Shown piece by piece: positions 7,368-13,790 of a stretch of DNA of 22,022 bases. The notes beneath the pieces are model-generated. The model saw only the letters and a program-made list of their open reading frames with translations, did not search any database and was not told where the DNA came from. Source of the DNA: Bordetella parapertussis (GTDB taxonomy: Bacteria > Pseudomonadota > Gammaproteobacteria > Burkholderiales > Burkholderiaceae_C); contig CAMCWS010000030.1 in NCBI GenBank assembly GCA_945882755.1, forward strand, positions 1-22,022, in the 5' to 3' direction. Each line of letters starts with the position of its first letter. Within the stretch, counting starts at the first letter, position 1. The translations under genes and the position numbers were made by a program.

Positions 7368-8653
7368 GATTTTTCTGTTTTAAGAACTTTGTAATGCAAT
7401 CGACGGGTGATCCACCAGATCACCAAAGCAATGAAGGGCACGGCCACAGCAGTGGCCATCGCGGGGTCTGCAATCAAGCCCTTGGCTTGCAAGCCTTCGG
7501 TCATGTAATGCACCAAGCCGGCAATGTAGTAAGTGATGGCGGCCACCGACAAACCCTCGACCGTGGTTTGCAATTTCAATTGCATCCCTTGGCGTTTGTT
7601 CATCGCCGTGAGCAAAGCTTGGCTGCTTTGCTCTTGCTGGAAATCCACGCGGGTTCGCAGCAAATTGCTCATGCGTGAAACGCGCTCGGACAACGCAGTT
7701 TGACGCTTGGCCACCCAGTCACAGGTGCTGCGTGCAGGGCTTAAGCGTCGCTCCATGAACTCGCCCACCGATTGAAAACCTGGCAAACGTGTTTCGCGGA
7801 TGTCTTTGATGCGCCGATCCACCAACTCGAAGTAAGCCTTGCTGGCAGAAAAGCGTGAATGCTGCGAGGCGTACAAGCCCTCGACCTGTCCAGCCAAGCG
7901 GGTTAAGCGGTCGAGGAGTTGGGCTTCTTGGTCGTGGCTGGCACTGCGAATGGCTTGGGCCAAATCGGCCAACTCCAGCTCGGCTGCCGCCAACGCAGGC
8001 ACCGCGCTGCGGGCAATCGGTAAACCCAGCAAGGCCATCATGCGGTAGGTTTCAATTTCCAGCAAACGCTGCACCAAGCGGCCTAAGCGGCGCTGGCTAA
8101 GCTGGCCCACACGCAACAACATGCGTGAACAGCCGTTGGGGTCGATTTGAAAATCGGTGTGCAAGGTGGCCGAGCCTTCGGCCAGTTGGCAAGCCACCAA
8201 ACTGTCTTCACGAAATTGCTGATGAAGCTCATCGCGGTCAGACAAGTCTTGAGTCAGCTTGGCCCACAACTGAATATGCGCCAAGCATTCGCCGGGCAAG
8301 GCTTTGAGCCATGCTTGGGGTAAACGGCGCATGGCCAAGTCGTAATCTTCCCCTTTGGGCAAGCCCATGGGCGCATCGGCCATGAAGGTCCAAGTGACAA
8401 ATTCGGTGTGCAATTCCCAGCGCAAGCGCCACGACCCCATGTCTACCCGCAAATGGTTGGCTTGTTCATCGGGTACCGGCAAATGGTGGTCACGCAGCAA
8501 AGCGGCCAAGTGCGCACGGCTGGCTTGACGGGCATCGCCATCGGCCAGCATCACCACATGGCTGATGGCCAAAGGGGCGGTCATGGGCTCAGGCGGACGG
8601 GCATGCACCTCGTTGTGCAAAGCACGGCGCAGAGGGTGTTCAGTGACCAACAT
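7364..8653 (-). CDS. DUF3422 family membrane-anchored protein
   Basis: This protein of 429 residues belongs to an uncharacterised proteobacterial family recognised by HPLRRALHNEVHARPPEP at the N-terminus. The centre is long and helical with heptad-like stretches (about 170-260 and 300-360), consistent with coiled coil. Two transmembrane helices lie at the C-terminus, about 365-385 (VEGLSVAAITYYIAGLVHY) and 399-416 (ATAVAVPFIALVIWWI), followed by a basic tail. The layout of a cytosolic helical domain plus two terminal helices resembles CorA-type channels, but no GMN motif is present, so ion transport is only an idea. I chose ATG 8653, 7 bp after the tctA stop, over a TTG at 8674 that would overlap tctA by 14 bp. 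It overlaps ggt by 4 bp. Function unknown. Confidence 0.88.
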   Translation of the reverse strand: MLVTEHPLRRALHNEVHARPPEPMTAPLAISHVVMLADGDARQASRAHLAALLRDHHLPVPDEQANHLRVDMGSWRLRWELHTEFVTWTFMADAPMGLPKGEDYDLAMRRLPQAWLKALPGECLAHIQLWAKLTQDLSDRDELHQQFREDSLVACQLAEGSATLHTDFQIDPNGCSRMLLRVGQLSQRRLGRLVQRLLEIETYRMMALLGLPIARSAVPALAAAELELADLAQAIRSASHDQEAQLLDRLTRLAGQVEGLYASQHSRFSASKAYFELVDRRIKDIRETRLPGFQSVGEFMERRLSPARSTCDWVAKRQTALSERVSRMSNLLRTRVDFQQEQSSQALLTAMNKRQGMQLKLQTTVEGLSVAAITYYIAGLVHYMTEGLQAKGLIADPAMATAVAVPFIALVIWWITRRLHYKVLKTEKS

Positions 8654-8660
8654 GGGGGAT

Positions 8661-10172
8661 TCAGTCTTCCACAAAAGCTTCTTTTCGCTTGGATTTCACT
8701 GCTGGCAGCAAGACCATCAACACCAAGATCAGGGCCATAAGCAATAAAGCTGCCGACAAAGGGCGGGTGATGAACACCGACCAGTCGCCACGCGCTAATT
8801 TCAATGCTCGCTTCAAATACTCTTCCATCATCGGGCCCAGCACAAAGCCCAATAACAAGGGTGCCGGTTCACACCCGAGCTTGTAAAAAAGATAGCCAGC
8901 GAAACCAAAAGCCGCGACCAAAGCAATGTCAAACGTGGCGTTATTGGTGGTGTACACACCAATCGCGCAAAACAACACGATGGCCGGAAACAGGTAGTGG
9001 TAGGGAACGGTCAAAAGTTTGATCCAAAGACCAATCATGGGCAGGTTCAAAACGATCAACATCAGGTTGCCAATCCACATGGAGGCGATCAAGCCCCAAA
9101 ACAACTCGGGGTTGACCGTCATCACCTGCGGGCCAGGCTGGATGTTGTGGATGGTCATGGCACCTACCATCAAGGCCATCACCGCATTGGGTGGAATGCC
9201 CAAGGTCAGCAAGGGGATGAAGGAGGTTTGCGCACCGGCATTGTTGGCGGCTTCCGGCGCGGCCACACCACGAATATTGCCCTGACCCATGGGTGTTTCG
9301 CCGTTCTTCAGTTTGATCTTTTTCTCTAAGGTGTAAGCCGCAAACGAGGCCAACACCGCACCACCACCGGGCAACACGCCCAACACCGAGCCTAAGGCGG
9401 TACCCCGCAGCACTGAGGGCATCATTTGGCGAAAGTCCTCACGGGTAGGCATCAGGCCTTGCACTTTGGCGGTAAAGACTTCGCGGTCCTCGCCTGACTT
9501 GGCCAAATTGGTGATGATTTCGCCGTAGCCAAACACGCCCATGGCCACCGCCACAAAACCAATGCCATCGGCCAACTCGGGGGTGTCCATGGTGAAACGG
9601 GCCAAACCTGAGTTGACATCGGTGCCCACCAGTCCCAATAACAATCCCAAAATAATCATCGCAATGGCTTTGAGCAAAGAGCCCGAGGCCAACACCACCG
9701 CACCCACCAAACCCAAGACCATCAAGGCGCAGTATTCGGCAGGGCCAAAGGCAAATGCCATTTCGGTCAAAGGCGCAGCAAATGCCGCCAACAACAACGT
9801 GCCCACACACCCTGCGAAAAACGAGCCCAAACCGGCTGCGGCCAAAGCGGGACCCGCACGCCCTTGTCGGGCCATTTGGTAGCCGTCAAGCGTGGTGACC
9901 ACCGAGGACGATTCACCGGGCAAGTTGACCAAAATCGCGGTGGTGGAACCACCGTACTGCGCACCGTAATAAATACCGGCCAGCATGATCAAGGCCGACA
10001 CAGGGGGCAAGGCATAGGTGGCAGGCAACAACATGGCGATGGTGGCCACTGGCCCAATGCCTGGCAAAACCCCGATCAAGGTGCCCAGCAAGCAACCCAC
10101 CAAGGCATAGAGCAAATTGATGGGGGTGGCTGCCACCGCAAAACCGGTGGCCAAGTTGGCAAGTAAATCCAT
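8661..10172 (-). CDS. tctA: Tripartite tricarboxylate transporter large membrane subunit TctA
   Basis: This 503-residue inner-membrane protein with about 12 helices is the translocating subunit of TTT transporters (secondary, binding-protein-dependent carriers of citrate and other carboxylates). Family motifs are GVLPGIGPVATIAMLLPATY (34-53), GGSTTAILVNLPGES (74-88) and, in the second half, GVLPGGGAVLASFAAYTLEKK. The start is ATG 10172, 11 bp after the tctB stop, preceded by AGGA; longer in-frame extensions read into tctB in the wrong frame and are not credible. A TctC periplasmic binding protein, normally required, is not encoded in the window. The substrate is set by TctC and therefore unknown. 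Confidence 0.95.
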   Translation of the reverse strand: MDLLANLATGFAVAATPINLLYALVGCLLGTLIGVLPGIGPVATIAMLLPATYALPPVSALIMLAGIYYGAQYGGSTTAILVNLPGESSSVVTTLDGYQMARQGRAGPALAAAGLGSFFAGCVGTLLLAAFAAPLTEMAFAFGPAEYCALMVLGLVGAVVLASGSLLKAIAMIILGLLLGLVGTDVNSGLARFTMDTPELADGIGFVAVAMGVFGYGEIITNLAKSGEDREVFTAKVQGLMPTREDFRQMMPSVLRGTALGSVLGVLPGGGAVLASFAAYTLEKKIKLKNGETPMGQGNIRGVAAPEAANNAGAQTSFIPLLTLGIPPNAVMALMVGAMTIHNIQPGPQVMTVNPELFWGLIASMWIGNLMLIVLNLPMIGLWIKLLTVPYHYLFPAIVLFCAIGVYTTNNATFDIALVAAFGFAGYLFYKLGCEPAPLLLGFVLGPMMEEYLKRALKLARGDWSVFITRPLSAALLLMALILVLMVLLPAVKSKRKEAFVED

Positions 10173-10183
10173 GGCTGTCCTGT

Positions 10184-10678
10184 CTACAAACCTAAGAACG
10201 CTGGCCACACAGGCATGGTCAAGCCCAGCAAAACGATGAAGATGCCATAACTGCCGCCCGCCAAAATGGTGGAGAGCACCAACACGCGGCGAATTTGAAA
10301 GGCGGTTTCGTCGGCCATGGCGGCAATCACGGTCAGCGCCACGGTCGCCACCACCAAACCCATGGGCGGCAGGCCAATGCTTTGAACGCCGCCCAGCAAA
10401 GCACCAAAAGCCAAATTGGCGCCCAAAATGCAGAGCAATGGCCGCCAAGCAAAGTCGCCTACTTTGCCGCCATCGGGGGTTTCAACCACCAATGAGAAGA
10501 ACAAAATGAATGCGCCCAGCATCGACAAAATCAGGCCCAAGACCATCGGAAAATAGCCCGGCCCCATCTGACTGGCAGAGCCAATGGTGTATTCGGTGGC
10601 ACTGGCCCAAGCAAAACCACCACCGGTGGCAATGAACATCACGCCTGAAGCAAAGTCTTTTTCACTTTTGATCGACAC
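10184..10678 (-). CDS. tctB: Tripartite tricarboxylate transporter small membrane subunit TctB
   Basis: This protein is about 164 residues with four predicted transmembrane helices and the family sequence KSEKDFASGVMFIATGGGFAWAS followed by MGPGYFPMVLG near the N-terminus. The C-terminal half is hydrophobic (PLLCILGANLAFGALL, MGLVVATVALTVIAAMA, GIFIVLLGLTMPVWPAFLGL). The start is uncertain: GTG 10678 gives the usual length and N-terminus, VSIKSEKDF. A GTG at 10750 would add 24 residues and overlap the preceding gene, which is unlikely. No clear Shine-Dalgarno is seen. It precedes tctA by 11 bp; the order tctB-tctA without tctC suggests the binding protein is encoded elsewhere, as is common in Burkholderiales with their many orphan TctC genes. 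Confidence 0.9.
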   Translation of the reverse strand: MSIKSEKDFASGVMFIATGGGFAWASATEYTIGSASQMGPGYFPMVLGLILSMLGAFILFFSLVVETPDGGKVGDFAWRPLLCILGANLAFGALLGGVQSIGLPPMGLVVATVALTVIAAMADETAFQIRRVLVLSTILAGGSYGIFIVLLGLTMPVWPAFLGL

Positions 10679-10716
10679 AACAGGGGCCTTGGCAAATAAG
10701 AGACTGGCATTGTCAC

Positions 10717-11466
10717 CTAAACCGCTACCGGCTTGAGAACCTTGAGCCACAGGGGTGCGGGCAAGCCAAACCGCGCTTGTATGGCCTCGGCCCGGGTTTG
10801 CAAGATGTCTCTGTCAGGGCGCTGCACCTGAGCTTGCGCCAGCACCACGGTATTGCCCTCGCGGGTGGGTTTGAAGGCCCACACCGCTTGCTCGCCAAAG
10901 GCTTGGGTGATGTGCGCCAAGCTTTTCTCGTAACTGGAAGAGCGGCCAAACAGATTGACCACCATACAGCCTTGAGGGGTGAGCAGTTGGCGACATTGGG
11001 CGTAAAAGTCGGCATCGTCCAACACCGGTGCCGCCGCCTCGTGGTCGTACAGGTCCACATGCAAGACGTCGATTTGCCCACGCCAATAGGTGTGTGCCAC
11101 CACCTCGGCGGCGTCGCCCAGCACCACCGACAACTTGTCATCATCCGCCGACAGCGCAAACCAGCTGCGGCAAGCACCAATGACTTGCGGGTTGAGTTCG
11201 ATGGCCGTGGTTTGCATGCCCAGCACCTTGTGGCAGTTTTTAGTCAGTGCGGCTGCGCCTAGACCCAGTTGCATGGCGTGCAATTGGCTGACCGCGTCGG
11301 GTTCGACAAACAACAACCATGCTTGCATGCGCTGCACATAGTCCAGATGGATGGCGTTGGGTTTGCCCGTGTCCATGGAGCCTTGCACCCACTCTGAGCC
11401 CAAATGCAAATAGCGGACCTTGCCATGCTCGGAGATATTGACTTGCGGTAGGGAGGGGGTTGCCAT
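10717..11466 (-). CDS. Spermidine synthase-like (methyltransferase-fold) protein
   Basis: This 249-residue protein has the Rossmann-like fold of spermidine synthases and related aminopropyl- or methyltransferases. The region LHAMQLGLGAAALTK (62-76) occupies the position of the SAM/dcSAM loop, but it does not have the GGGDG sequence of true SpeE. Glu90 (AIELNP) is the ribose-binding acid, GDAAEVV is at 117-123, and DVLHVDLYDHEA (133-144) matches the catalytic-Asp region. The missing glycine loop and the short N-terminus make genuine spermidine synthesis doubtful. I chose ATG 11466: an in-frame ATG at 11493 lies inside a dispersed repeat, whereas a GACAAT box lies 6 bp upstream of 11466. It leads the seven-gene operon; tctB follows after 38 bp. 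Confidence 0.82.
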   Translation of the reverse strand: MATPSLPQVNISEHGKVRYLHLGSEWVQGSMDTGKPNAIHLDYVQRMQAWLLFVEPDAVSQLHAMQLGLGAAALTKNCHKVLGMQTTAIELNPQVIGACRSWFALSADDDKLSVVLGDAAEVVAHTYWRGQIDVLHVDLYDHEAAAPVLDDADFYAQCRQLLTPQGCMVVNLFGRSSSYEKSLAHITQAFGEQAVWAFKPTREGNTVVLAQAQVQRPDRDILQTRAEAIQARFGLPAPLWLKVLKPVAV

Positions 11467-11472
11467 GCGGGG

Positions 11473-11478
11473 ATTGTC
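11473..11478 (-). promoter_or_regulatory. GACAAT box 6 nt before the spermidine-synthase-like gene (candidate -10, leaderless)
   Basis: On the minus strand GACAAT is followed by six bases and the ATG at 11466. The box matches TATAAT at four of six positions and has the same spacing as boxes before hicA, tatD and the PHP gene. No convincing -35 was found. If used, transcription would start at the start codon. Confidence 0.45.
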
Positions 11479-11488
11479 GCCGCTCGTC

Positions 11489-11618
11489 GTCATTGCGCGG
11501 CCCCCGCGTCATTGCGAGGCCCCCGCGTCATTGCGAGGAGCGAAGCGACGAAGCAACCTACCGTCATAGCGAGACCCCCCATGTCATTGCGAGGAGCGAA
11601 GCGACGAAGCAATCTCAC
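11489..11618. repeat. Dispersed palindromic repeat cluster 2, partly a 19-bp tandem array
   Basis: Five forward copies of the GTCATTGCGA element are found. Starts at 11489, 11508 and 11527 are exactly 19 bp apart; the first two read GTCATTGCGNGGCCCCCGC and the third is a longer GTCATTGCGAGGAGCGAAGC form continuing to GAAGCAACC. A divergent copy (GTCATAGCGAGACCCCCC) starts at 11563, and a full copy ending GAAGCAATCTCAC runs 11583-11618. The cluster lies between tatD and the spermidine-synthase-like gene, which are co-directional, so it sits in the presumed upstream region of the seven-gene operon. Confidence 0.88.
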
Positions 11619-11655
11619 GGCCCGCGCCGCAGGCTCGGCCTCGCCTCCATGCTTG

Positions 11656-11700
11656 CACAACGTCGGCTACGGCCGACCTGCGACACCTGCCTGAGTTGTG
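11656..11700. other. Nested hairpin just downstream of tatD
   Basis: GTCGGC (11662-11667) and GCCGAC (11672-11677) pair around a TACG loop, enclosed by outer arms CACAAC (11656-11661) and GTTGTG (11695-11700). It begins 7 bp after the tatD stop on the minus strand. It has no T run on either strand, so it is not a standard intrinsic terminator; it may stabilise the 3' end or be part of a repeat. Confidence 0.4.
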
Positions 11701-11706
11701 GTTTGG

Positions 11707-12513
11707 CTAACGCAGTTCCAACACCGTTTGCACGTTAGCGGCGGTAGCTGCTTGTACCTCGTCCAAGCTGATGCCGCGCAAATCTGCCAAAACTTGCGCG
11801 ATGCGTGGAATTTCGGATGGCGCATTGCGCCCTTGCGGCATGCCCTTGGCGCGGTCCTCGGCAGTCACATACAGCCAATGCGGCGGAATGTCGGGCGAAT
11901 CAGTTTCCAGCACCAAGGCTTCCAGAGGCAATTGGGTGGCCAACAGGCGTAACTGATTCGCCCTTTCAAACGTCAACGCGCCGCCAAAACCCAATTTGAA
12001 GCCCATGGCGATGAACTGCTGGGCCTGCTGCAAGCTGCCATTGAACGCGTGGGCAATGCCGCCCTTCACTGGCGTTTGACGCAAGCCTTTGAGCAGCAAA
12101 TCAGCACTGCGCCGCACATGCAAGATGACCGGAAGGTTGTGCTGCTGGGCCAACTTGAGCTGTGCCTTGTAAAAAAGTTGTTGCCGCGCCATGTCCAGCC
12201 CCGGCACAAAACCATCGAGGCCGATTTCACCCACCGCGACCAAGCGCGGGTCGGCGCGGTGCTCTTTCAAGGCGGCGCTCAGGGTTTGCAAGTCGGCCTC
12301 ATGGGCCTGCGGCGTGTACATAGGGTGGATGCCCAAGGCATAGACATCGCCCTGCTGGTGGGCGAGTTGGCGCACGGCGTCAAAGTTCGCCGCTTCCACC
12401 GCAGGAATGACACAGGTTCCCACCCCCGCTTGACGAGCAGCCAAGCGCACCGCGCCGCGGTCAGGCGCGAACTCAGGAGCATCGAGGTGGCAGTGGCTGT
12501 CTATCCAAGGCAT
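11707..12513 (-). CDS. tatD: TatD-family metal-dependent hydrolase (DNase)
   Basis: This 268-residue cytoplasmic TIM-barrel protein belongs to the TatD/YcfH/YjjV family, whose members act as metal-dependent 3'-5' exonucleases or related phosphoesterases. Metal ligands are all present: His7 and His9 in DSHCHLD, Glu96 in GEIGLD, His132 in ILHVRR, His155 in GIAHAF and Asp205 in LETDSPD. The length is normal. The start ATG 12513 is preceded by GACAAT with a 6-bp gap; an AGGA within that segment is too far away to be a convincing Shine-Dalgarno, so a leaderless start is possible. Which of the paralogues (tatD, ycfH, yjjV) it corresponds to cannot be settled here; the LETDSPDIPPHW sequence is close to YjjV-like proteins. 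The symbol is used in the broad family sense. Confidence 0.92.
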   Translation of the reverse strand: MPWIDSHCHLDAPEFAPDRGAVRLAARQAGVGTCVIPAVEAANFDAVRQLAHQQGDVYALGIHPMYTPQAHEADLQTLSAALKEHRADPRLVAVGEIGLDGFVPGLDMARQQLFYKAQLKLAQQHNLPVILHVRRSADLLLKGLRQTPVKGGIAHAFNGSLQQAQQFIAMGFKLGFGGALTFERANQLRLLATQLPLEALVLETDSPDIPPHWLYVTAEDRAKGMPQGRNAPSEIPRIAQVLADLRGISLDEVQAATAANVQTVLELR

Positions 12514-12519
12514 AACTCT

Positions 12520-12525
12520 ATTGTC
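12520..12525 (-). promoter_or_regulatory. GACAAT box 6 nt before tatD (candidate -10, leaderless)
   Basis: On the minus strand GACAAT, six bases (AGAGTT), then ATG 12513. It matches TATAAT at four of six positions; the segment 17 bp upstream (ATTAAA) matches a -35 only weakly. The spacing repeats that of five other genes in the window. Confidence 0.5.
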
Positions 12526-12613
12526 CTGTTAATGGTTCACCCTTTAATAGGCGCACAGCGCACAACCTCAAACCCCTGATTCCCAACACACTGGCTTGCC
12601 TTGATCAAATCAA

Positions 12614-12631
12614 TAACAAATTTGTTAATAT
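12614..12631 (+). promoter_or_regulatory. Promoter with 14-bp perfect palindrome, putative HigA operator
   Basis: TAACAAATTTGTTA (12614-12627) is a perfect palindrome. It overlaps an extended -10, TG-T-TAATAT (TAATAT at 12626-12631), which ends 4 bp before the ATG at 12636. A TTGATC at 12601 could be a -35 at a long 19-bp spacing. HigA-type antitoxins repress their own promoters through such palindromes, so autoregulation by the downstream HTH protein is a natural inference. Transcription would start at or just inside the first codon. Confidence 0.6.
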
Positions 12632-12635
12632 TCGC

Positions 12636-12704
12636 ATGGACTATGTCATCCAATATTTCAGTCATGAAGTGCAACAAGAAATTCTCGCTTTGCCAGACAC
12701 CTAC
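12636..12704 (+). pseudogene. Remnant of HigB/Gp49-family toxin (first ~23 codons)
   Basis: The 69 bases before the antitoxin Met encode MDYVIQYFSHEVQQEILALP plus three more residues, the typical opening strand and helix of phage Gp49-like/HigB toxins. The remaining strands and the basic catalytic residues of the RelE fold are absent. The junction to the antitoxin ATG is in frame, so a single internal deletion between toxin codon about 22 and the antitoxin start explains it. The identification is from memory of family sequences. Confidence 0.75.
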
Positions 12705-12992
12705 ATGAAAACCCATGAGCAAGTTGTAAATACACTGACAAGGCGTCCCCGCGTGAAAGCCGAGATCGAACGGATCGAACGCGAGGAGGGAGAGCTGCTA
12801 GATGCTTTGCTCAAGGCTCGCATGGCCGCAGGACTCTCGCAGGCAGAACTGGCGAGGCGCATGGGTACACATGCACCTGCGGTCGCTAGGCTGGAAAGGG
12901 CCTTAGCCACTGGCAAGCACTCCCCTTCTGTAGCGACCCTGCGTAAATATGTTCAGGCTTGTGGCAAGCAGCTACTGGTCAAAGTAGGTTGA
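12636..12992 (+). CDS. higA: HigA-type XRE antitoxin fused to an N-terminal HigB-like toxin remnant
   Basis: This frame of 118 residues has two parts. Residues 1-22 (MDYVIQYFSHEVQQEILALP and so on) match the start of HigB/Gp49-family RelE-like toxins as I know them. Residues 24-118 begin MKTHEQVV, continue with the linker EIERIEREEGELLDALLKARMAAG and contain a complete XRE helix-turn-helix (about 67-105, SQAELARRMGTHAPAVARLERALA), the standard layout of the cognate antitoxin. The toxin body of roughly 80-90 residues and the usual gene junction are missing, with the frame preserved. The antitoxin could be made as this fusion from 12636 or on its own from ATG 12705; neither start has a strong Shine-Dalgarno. 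The antitoxin may still act as an autorepressor at the palindrome upstream. It is convergent with lolD. Confidence 0.85.
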   Translation: MDYVIQYFSHEVQQEILALPDTYMKTHEQVVNTLTRRPRVKAEIERIEREEGELLDALLKARMAAGLSQAELARRMGTHAPAVARLERALATGKHSPSVATLRKYVQACGKQLLVKVG

Positions 12993-13010
12993 AGTTGCAC
13001 TTTAATGTGA

Positions 13011-13110
13011 GATTGCTTCGGCCTACGGCCTCGCAATGACGAAGGTTGCTTCGGTGCTACGCCCCTCGCAATGACGAAGGTTGCTTCGGTGCTACGCCCC
13101 TCGCAATGAC
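13011..13110. repeat. Dispersed palindromic repeat cluster 3 with a perfect 35-bp tandem duplication
   Basis: Three inverted-orientation copies of the same element stand head to tail: 13011-13040 (GATTGCTTCGGCCTACGGCC... ending TCGCAATGAC), then two identical 35-bp units at 13041-13075 and 13076-13110, each beginning GAAGGTTGCTTCGG and ending CTCGCAATGAC. They fill the space between the convergent HTH gene and lolD, ending 5 bp before the lolD stop. The perfect identity of the two units points to a recent duplication. Confidence 0.92.
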
Positions 13111-13115
13111 GGCAA

Positions 13116-13790
13116 CTAAACCAAGCGCCCCGCCACCAAGCGCAGCTGCCGGTCGCACTGCGCGGCCAAGCGCTCGTCGTGCGTCACCACCACAAACGCG
13201 GTGCCTTGCTGTTTGGCCAGTTGCAGCATCAGCGCAAACACACTGTCGGCGGTGGCGCGGTCCAAGTTACCGGTGGGTTCATCGGCCAACACACAAGCAG
13301 GCTGGGTCACCAAAGCACGGGCAATCGCCACACGCTGACGCTCACCGCCCGACAACTCGCTGGGCGTGTGGTGCAGTCGCTCTGCCAAACCCACCGCGGT
13401 CAACATGGCTTGCGCTTGCACAGCAGCAGCTTCACGTGGCATGCGGCGTATCCACAAAGGCATGGCCACGTTGTCCAAGGCGCTGAACTCGGGTAGCAGG
13501 TGGTGAAACTGGTAAATGAAACCCAAATGCTGGTTGCGTAAACGCCCCAAAGCGGTGGCGTCTAAACCGGCCAAAGCCTGACCAAGCAGGTTCACATGAC
13601 CGGTGGTGGGGGTGTCCAAGCCGCCCAGCAAATGCAGCAAGGTGCTTTTGCCCGAACCCGAGGTACCGACCACCGCCAAGGTTTCACCGCTTTGCACTTG
13701 CAAATCGATGCCCTGCAACACCGTCACATCAATCACGCCTTCATGGAAACGTCGGCCCAAAGCTTGGGCTTGCAAAACAGGCTTATTCAT
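13116..13790 (-). CDS. lolD: Lipoprotein-releasing ABC transporter ATPase LolD
   Basis: This 224-residue ATP-binding subunit powers release of mature lipoproteins from the outer face of the inner membrane to LolA. Walker [10 protein letters not shown] is at 42-50, the Q-loop is [21 protein letters not shown] (Gln94), the ABC signature [15 protein letters not shown] starts at 146, Walker [13 protein letters not shown] is at 166-177, and the switch His is His204. [17 protein letters not shown] is a typical LolD sequence and separates it from MacB and FtsE. It overlaps the end of lolC by 8 bp, so the pair is coupled. The gene ends 5 bp from a repeat cluster and is convergent with the HTH gene. 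Confidence 0.96.
   Translation of the reverse strand: MNKPVLQAQALGRRFHEGVIDVTVLQGIDLQVQSGETLAVVGTSGSGKSTLLHLLGGLDTPTTGHVNLLGQALAGLDATALGRLRNQHLGFIYQFHHLLPEFSALDNVAMPLWIRRMPREAAAVQAQAMLTAVGLAERLHHTPSELSGGERQRVAIARALVTQPACVLADEPTGNLDRATADSVFALMLQLAKQQGTAFVVVTHDERLAAQCDRQLRLVAGRLV

Noticed and set aside
10173..10448. N-terminal extension of TctA by 92 residues
   Set aside because: The extension reads through tctB in a wrong frame; the protein sequence only becomes TctA-like from MDLLANLATG at 10172.
11467..11493. ATG at 11493 as start of the spermidine-synthase-like gene
   Set aside because: It lies within a dispersed repeat copy; the ATG at 11466 has an appropriately spaced GACAAT box.
11489..11618. 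CRISPR array
   Set aside because: Units abut each other or are separated irregularly without unique spacers of constant length, and no cas genes are present.
11656..11700. Intrinsic terminator after tatD
   Set aside because: The nested hairpin is strong but lacks a T tract on both strands; listed only as a structure.
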